From Trema orientale (Eukaryota; Streptophyta; Magnoliopsida; Rosales; Cannabaceae): DNA of 64,000 nucleotides. Under the pieces are notes generated by a model that did no database searches, was not told the origin of the DNA, and saw nothing but the letters and a program-made list of their open reading frames with translations. A program made the translations under genes and the position numbers. This document shows positions 58,001 to 64,000 of the stretch, in pieces (the stretch's first letter is position 1; each line of letters opens with the position of its first letter). Where the stretch lies: NCBI GenBank assembly GCA_002914845.1, contig JXTC01000155.1, forward strand, positions 235,136-299,135. Direction: 5' to 3'.

Positions 58001-60400
58001 ATATGCAAGATTAACTTGATGAGGCAATTATTTTAAATTTATAAAGACTATCAATCAAAGAACTAGTAGCAAGAAATTTGAATCTTGAAAGAAACTAAAT
58101 TTAGCTATTTCCGAATGAACAAGAATGACTATATTTGTTCACATCAGAAATAGAATACTTTAAAAGTTTCTTCCCAACCCAAAATTTAACTAGTCTCTAA
58201 TTGTAATCTAAATAACCTTATATAGCCTCCACTGAAGTAGTGTTGCCATTGCCCAAACAGATGAATTTTTCATCATCAATTTGCAACTAGCTTTACAAAC
58301 AATCTTGCATGAACACACTTATGTGAATAGTATGATCCGTATCTACTCACTAAGTGCATTAGGGTGCAAGAGCTAAATTAACTTTATGACAAACAAAATT
58401 GAGAAGCATACCCTTCTTTATACATCAAACAAAATTGAGAAGCATGCCCTTCTTTATACACTAAAAGGCATGATTAGGACAATCAACCTTATACATCTAG
58501 GCCTTTTGCAAAAGAAACAGATAAATTCCTTATGTTGTTTCCTTTTGCACTTTATGCTGTAAAGACATAACTGCAGCTTCCTTATCCTTATTCCTTTTCC
58601 TTATCTTATCTTATCTTGAGAAGTACATGCTAAGTGAGCACTTTCAATCTTTTCTTGCTTCAACCTATCTTCTTCTTGCACACTATAAGAAATGATCTCA
58701 AAAAAGACCATTTGTACTTAAGGATGTTATAATTTTGCTTAACTAATTTGTGTAAGAAGAGAGATAGAGACCAAATGCACGAGCAAGTCTTTCAACTACT
58801 CAAACTTAAGTGCCTTTAGTTTGGAAGCGAGATTAAACATCTTCATAATGTACTCCCTTATGTTCCTTTAATCCTTATACTGAATTGAAACGAGGTTAAA
58901 AAAAAATAGTACTCATTTCGACCTTTTCGTTTTCAATAAAACGATCCGTAATTTCTTTAAGGAACTACTCAGCGTTTACCTCCTTAGGTATAGCGCTCCT
59001 TATAGTTTCTGTAATGGATTGTTGCATGACCATGAGACTTGTGTAATTAGAACGAATTTACTACTCAAAATTCTTCATTTACCAACTGAAGAACTTTAAA
59101 CTGTAAGAGCAGTAGGATATTCTGTCCGGAGCACAAGGTCAAGACTAATGCAACTGAGCACATTGTGCTCATTCTATTTCTTAAGGTTTGTGTTATTAAA
59201 CACAAATATTAGGCTTAATATTGGTAGATATATATTAAATAGAAACTGAACAGAGAACAAAAAACAGAAAATAACAGCTCACATTAATATCATGTCATAA
59301 ACTAAGCATACAAAATAATAAGATATACTAGTATGACATATAACAAAAAAATATATAAGGTGGGCTTCCATCATAAGATACCTAGAACAACATTAATAAA
59401 CCTTCCTTTGGGCTGACTTATTAACTTGTAAGTGATACTCTTCAGTGCAGTAATCAAATATTGACAGTAAATCTTCCTTTGGGCGGATTTGCTAACTTGA
59501 TAACTATCATATATCCATTACAGCAGGTATGTTCATTATTCGGCCAAATAATCACCTTCCTTTGGGCCGATAATTATTCGCATGAACAATAAACACACGA
59601 TCATTCAAATATTTCAAAATAAATAAATTTACGCAATAGAGGTTACTTTAGCAACATGTTGTTTCAACTCATCTATTTCAAAATATTTAAACAAATAGTG
59701 CAAAGAAAATAATAACCAAAGTGCCCAGAATATTAAACTGAAAATTACAATGCACAAATTTTTATGGATGACCGACTGAGTTTTAAGCACTTTTATCAAT
59801 TCTTAGAACCAAATAGAGTTTTCAGCGGATAAAGTATAGGTCATACTGAAGGTGGGTTAAGAAAACAAAACTGATTGGTTAAGTTTCAGGTTGGAACTCC
59901 TTGAATTGAGTCGTTCTATCCAAAACTAAGACTGTATGCTTTAAAGAGGTCAAAAACGACCCAAAAATTAGTGGCGTCGCAGCGCTAATGGCATGGTGCC
60001 GCGGCGCCACCTGTTTATATGGTGGCACTGTCGCGCCACTGTCGTAAAGCCGCAGTGCCACCCATCTCAAGTGTGGCATTGCGGCACCACTGATTGGCAC
60101 CGCAACGCCAGTTTTCTGTCCTGGGCGCCACAGCGCCACCAATGTGGCGCCGCAATGCCAAGTTGTGAATTACTCGATTTTAAAATTGGGTAACTCAAAC
60201 CTGATGCAATTTTTCGCCCTAATCTATAAATTTTATGACCCAAAACTCAGAATTCAATTCTTAAACAGTCAATATCTCAACAAAATCATTAAAAATTCAT
60301 CAATCATACATGTTATATCTAAACCATAGAAAGCCAAATAGGTAAAGATATTACAAAATAAAGACATGTATGATTATTCTAAGCAATTTAACATGATTTC
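55020..60400 (-). pseudogene. Copia gag-pol remnant
   Basis: Recognisable pieces on minus, each broken by stops or frameshifts: gag/pre-integrase boundary about 58500-58330 (CIKKGMLLNFVCHKVNLALA); late integrase region about 57300-57120 (TGKKPSIRYLYVWGCP, KKSRGFIFMIP); reverse transcriptase end 56440-56186 (MYVNNILLASNDIDLLYETK, then KGDKYSLNQC). The RT catalytic YVDD is YVNN here, so the enzyme would be inactive even if read through. A 36-bp tandem duplication with the word ACAAAATTGAGAAGCAT lies at about 58390-58460. Confidence 0.85.
59966..60172. repeat. GC-rich hairpin array in copia leader
   Basis: Eight or nine degenerate units such as GGTGCCGCGGCGCCACC, GTGGCATTGCGGCACCAC and GTGGCGCCGCAATGCCA lie 20-26 bases apart, between the 5' LTR/PBS and gag. 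Same unit style as the array at 6967-7262 in an unrelated LTR. Confidence 0.75.
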
Positions 60401-60418
60401 TTGCTCTCTGATACCACT

Positions 60419-60927
60419 TGTTAGATTTACATCATGGATTAATAAACCAAATATAATCCCAGAATCTATTATGCCAAATTGTCAAGAAAAGATTTGTTGA
60501 AAAAAACCCGTGACTTACCTGAATCCATTGAGTTTGACAGCAAAGGATGTGATCACGTAAGCGGAAGCGATTAACTGATTAGAGCCTGAGGGTAGAAGGT
60601 CTTCTACGGCCAGAATACTCTATCGATGCTCAATGGGTCTCTCTCTGTTGATGGAGCCAGAGGAGAAGAGCACACGTTCTATTTGGCTTAGGGACCAAAA
60701 CCATATAGTTATGTCTTTATATACTAGTCACCAATAGAGACCACATGAATCTTTATTAGACTAGGATTAGGTAACCACACATTACAGAGTCCACACTTAA
60801 TAGGTAACCACCTGAGCCCTCAATTAGATCACTTAATGGCCCCACTTAATTAGACAGCCCTAATATATAATTGTTATTTAAAAACTTTATGGTCCACAAT
60901 TAGGTTATATATGCATATAACCTAACA
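60419..60927 (-). repeat. Copia 5' LTR
   Basis: On minus TGTTAGGTTATAT ... AAATCTAACA, followed by AG and the primer-binding site. Canonical TG/CA ends intact here. Confidence 0.93.
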
Positions 60928-63425
60928 ATTTTATGTAAATATAGTAATAAACCATGATTTTCTAAAATTTCAAAAAATTAAGTACTTAAAATTTTCATTT
61001 TAGTCCTCAAAAGTAACAAATTTTATAATCATGAAACTTTTCATTAATTTTAATTTCTCAAGAAATGTACACTTAAGATATGGAGGAATTCCATTTAATT
61101 CGTCTAGTAACTTTATATTTAAAACTATGAAGTTCAATAAAATGAGTTCAATGTCCAAACAATTTTACATAATATCATTTGTATTTTTCAAAAACTCAAT
61201 TTAACAGTAAAATAATCCTTATACATCTACTTAGTAAATACACTACTATTGGCTAAATAAATTTGATATAGAAAGGAAAAGATGGTATAGAATAGGAACC
61301 AACCGATAGAGATCTAGGAACAACATACATATGCCAACAAGCTTGTCAAGCCGCCATGACAATTACCACAAAAAGTTCAACACCTGAAAGTGGGAGGAAG
61401 TAGGGGGTGAGCATTCGCATGCTCAGTAGAAACACAATTACCTTTTTGAATGAATACAATTTTTTCCAAACCTGCATGGTTAATTCTTTTTCCAAAATTC
61501 ATTTATAAACCAAATTTACAAAATAATTGAAATCCAGAATAATCATATATTTAAAACTAAAACTAGAATCACAAGATTGTACATACCATAAATCAATCCA
61601 TCCTATGAGCTCACATCCTCTCATCACGAACCAGAGTAATTTGTACTACGTGTACCAAGTACTCTCTGCCTGATACCTATCCCAGAAAACTGGAAAGACA
61701 CCCATGTGTCTAAACCTACCGAACTGGAGGGGTAGTTGAATGCCTACACCTACCGAGTTGAGAATAATCAGAAAACCCCACGAGGGTTTACGTGCTCTCA
61801 CCGAGGGCAGGAATACTGGTCATCTACTAAACACCACGATATCTAATATGTATCTCATGTGTGATCCTATGGTATGTACAATATATAGCAAGATATATAA
61901 TATCCATGCAACACATAACCAAACAATGCTTTAAAACTCCACTTAATATTATTCTGGAATTTATTGTACCTTGGGTAGCAAATCAGCTAAATTACCCCAT
62001 GATCACAATTTTTCAAATATGTATAGAAGTCACACAGTCCAATTTTAGAATAATCCAAGATTTTCTAACAGTTTACCAAAATATCATTTTATTCACGATT
62101 TTTCACAAAATAGTCATAATACAAAAATTTAAACTAAAGCACGTATAAAACTAGGTCATTGAACTCCTACCTTAATACAGTAGCTATACCAAGTTGAAGA
62201 CACTCGAAGAAACTCTTGTTGGTCACTTGATTGTTTGAACGGTCGTCTTGGGATTCCGATAAGTCCACTTGAAAAAGTGACTTTTCCATCGGAGCATCAG
62301 ATGGAAAAATAGAGATTACCACTGAATTCGGAGCACCCAAAAATGCTAGATTAGACATATAATTCGATAAATTTAGATTCAAGAATGAGACCTAGCTCCT
62401 GGCACGCAAAACGAGGCAAATCCCTAGCCTCGCGTCGTGAAATTCGCGCCATTTCGAAACATAGTGATATTTTATATCAAAATTCATCTTTCAACTTCAC
62501 TTAATCTAAATTCGAAGTCGAAATTCAGTTTCAAGGTCCCGAGCCTCAAACGGACTCAAAATTCCAAAAATACATAAATACCACTTTTTAGAAATATTTA
62601 GAAAAATGCAATTTTTTTTTCAATTCAATAATTAACACGTCTCCGGATACCGTTTCGACACCTTAAAATCATATTTATTCTCGTCTCAATCTCTTCTTTA
62701 ACATGGTATAATTTTTACGCCTAAATAATTATTTTCCGAAATAACTACAAAAATAACACAATTTAAATAGTAAAATATGGCAATAGTTATGTGATTCTCA
62801 CCGGAACTGTTTTCAGCCGTGAAAGTGCCCGGAGTAAGTCGAAGGGGACATGTCGCTGCCTCACATGATGGAGGTGAGTGAGAACGGCGACTGAAGGCGG
62901 GTGTTTGGCCGGAAAACATCAAATCTGGCGTTAATTTCGGATGAACCAAGCTCCCTCATCAGAGCTCGTATTGCGGCAGGGTTGGTCGGGATTCCTTCGT
63001 CGGTGGCTGGTGAACAGCGCGGGCCTTCATCTGGGCAGGAGACCAGCGATGTGGTAGCTCGGTTGGACGGCAGCAGCGTCGGTGAGTGTTGGGTTTTTAG
63101 GGGCTTCGAGGGAGAAGAGAGAAGAATAGGGGGATTTAAAAGAAATTTCAAAAACTATAGGGACAAGTGTCAGAAATTGGGCAAAAGAGCACTGTTTTGA
63201 ATAGTTTTTACTTAGACCCGGTTTGTGAAATTGCTTTTCAATTTTGGCCTTGAATAATTACATTTCAGCCCCACCTTTTAAATTTTCTTCACATTTTTAC
63301 CCGAATGAACATAGACTAGATTCCGTCCAAGTTCATTCAATAATTCAATTTTCAATTTTTGTTTTTGAAAAATTGGGTCAAAAGACCAATTTACCCTTAA
63401 AATTTTTAAGGGGTTTTACAGAACT

Positions 63426-64000
63426 AGTGAGGATGTGGGTGGAAGAGAAAAGATAGATAATTAAATTAAGGGACAATAAAGGAATTAATTATATAAATTA
63501 CAAAGAACAAATTTTTTACAGTTAATGCCCTTAAAGTATGTATTTGAGTTTTTGTTGAACAAATAAATGACATTTTTCTTTTTAATTTGGTGCATATTTT
63601 GTATGTCTAATGTATATTTAAATAAACTATAATTTATTAATGTAACCATAAATTTGGCCAACACATATGCTGCCAAGTGCTGGGCGCAGTGAGTAATTGT
63701 CACGTCAGGAAAATCTGTTAATAAATTAATATATAAAGATTATAAGTAATTGCCACGTCAGGAAAATCTGTTAAGTTATACACAATAAATAAGGGAAGGA
63801 CCAATTTTAAAACAAATACATAATATAAGGGGATGAATGCAACAAAAAGAGTTCAGGGTTAAAAATCTAAGAAACCCATAATTCGAGGGGGAGTGGCGGG
63901 GAGTTGGGGGGAGGGGGGATATAATTTGTCCTTGTTATTTTATGTAGGAATGACACATATCCAAATATCATTTTAATTTTCTAGTCAATAACATACTTTC
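63426..64000. other. Right-edge spacer with a likely MITE
   Basis: 63520-63862 shows loosely inverted ends (TTAATGCCCTTAAAGTATGTATTTG against TAACCCTGAACTC ... TTATGTATTTG), suggesting a MITE. It contains a doubled 30-bp word AGTAATTGTCACGTCAGGAA (63692-63721 and 63745-63774). No gene. Confidence 0.35.

Larger units (their letters stand above)
54491..60927 (-). mobile_element. Complete Ty1/copia element, 6.4 kb, nested
   Basis: Two LTRs of 509 bp (54491-54999, 60419-60927), TSD ATTTT at 54486-54490 and 60928-60932. Primer-binding site TGGTATCAGAG (60416-60406 on minus, matching initiator Met-tRNA) starts two bases inside the 5' LTR, and the polypurine tract AAGTGGGAGAT (55010-55000) abuts the 3' LTR. 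The LTRs differ at about 34 of 509 positions with no indel by my count, so the insertion is not recent. It is inserted in the gypsy-type LTR 54449-63420. The pol region is decayed. Confidence 0.93.
54449..63420 (-). mobile_element. Solo LTR (~2.5 kb) split by a copia element
   Basis: On minus it starts TGTAAAACCCCTTAAAAA (from 63420) and ends TTTCAGGTCGTGATA (at 54449), the start and GGTCGTGACA-type end of a gypsy LTR family common in dicots; the last CA is changed to TA. A perfect 5-bp TSD GAACT lies at 54444-54448 and 63421-63425. Removing the copia element (54491-60927) and one TSD leaves about 2530 bp of LTR. It holds no convincing gene; the GC-richer stretch 62800-63110, open on both strands, is LTR sequence. 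No internal gypsy domain adjoins it. Confidence 0.8.

Noticed and set aside
62698-63200. Frames of 83-99 codons on both strands, GC-richer
   Set aside because: Inside the TSD-bounded gypsy-type LTR; both strands open at once and no domain, so not a host gene.
1-64000. Possible new multi-gene biological system or gene cluster
   Set aside because: The three intact host gene types are unrelated and the rest is transposon or spacer; nothing in the sequence links them into a pathway.

Overview
This window is nuclear DNA from a flowering plant, most likely a eudicot. It is AT-rich, its genes have introns, the protein families are plant-specific (PERK kinase, RABG3 GTPase, SWI3D, organ-specific protein S2/P4), and LTR retrotransposons and MITEs fill most of the space between genes. 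I cannot name the species. I see no bacterial genes, CRISPR array, rRNA or functional tRNA gene.

Layout. (1) 1-3960: a decayed PERK-type receptor-like kinase gene on the minus strand. Five exons are recognisable by eye, with three in-frame stops, two frameshifts and a lost splice donor; it may continue past the left edge. (2) 3961-9474: spacer with a long-TIR MITE abutted by a 1.56-kb solo LTR (TSD TTATC). (3) 9475-12300: an intact seven-exon Rab7/RABG3 GTPase gene (+). (4) 14430-19816: an intact seven-exon SWI3D gene (-), convergent with the Rab gene. (5) 20-48 kb: a transposon-dominated block. It holds a dead Ty3/gypsy pol invaded by a copia-like solo LTR, further LTR remnants, a Mutator-type MITE with 9-bp TSD, a roughly 6.1-kb CACTA-like element, a tRNA-derived SINE with 17-bp TSD, and two long-TIR MITEs. 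(6) 48.4-53.4 kb: a tandem pair of organ-specific protein S2/P4-like genes (-), probably secreted, separated by a second copy of the Mutator-type MITE. (7) 54449-63420: a roughly 2.5-kb solo LTR split by a complete but defective 6.4-kb Ty1/copia element with two 509-bp LTRs and perfect TSD.

The host genes are housekeeping or tissue-expressed and do not form a pathway: RABG3 acts at the vacuole, SWI3D in SWI/SNF chromatin remodelling, and the S2/P4 proteins are small proteins of unknown function. I found no new multi-gene system. The most unusual signals are GC-rich arrays of hairpin-forming units inside unrelated retroelements, the nested insertion histories with exact target duplications, the well-preserved exon skeleton of the PERK pseudogene, and the repeat-number difference and shared promoter block of the duplicated S2/P4 genes. 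All exon boundaries were read by eye from splice signals and protein homology recalled from knowledge; no alignment software or database search was run.
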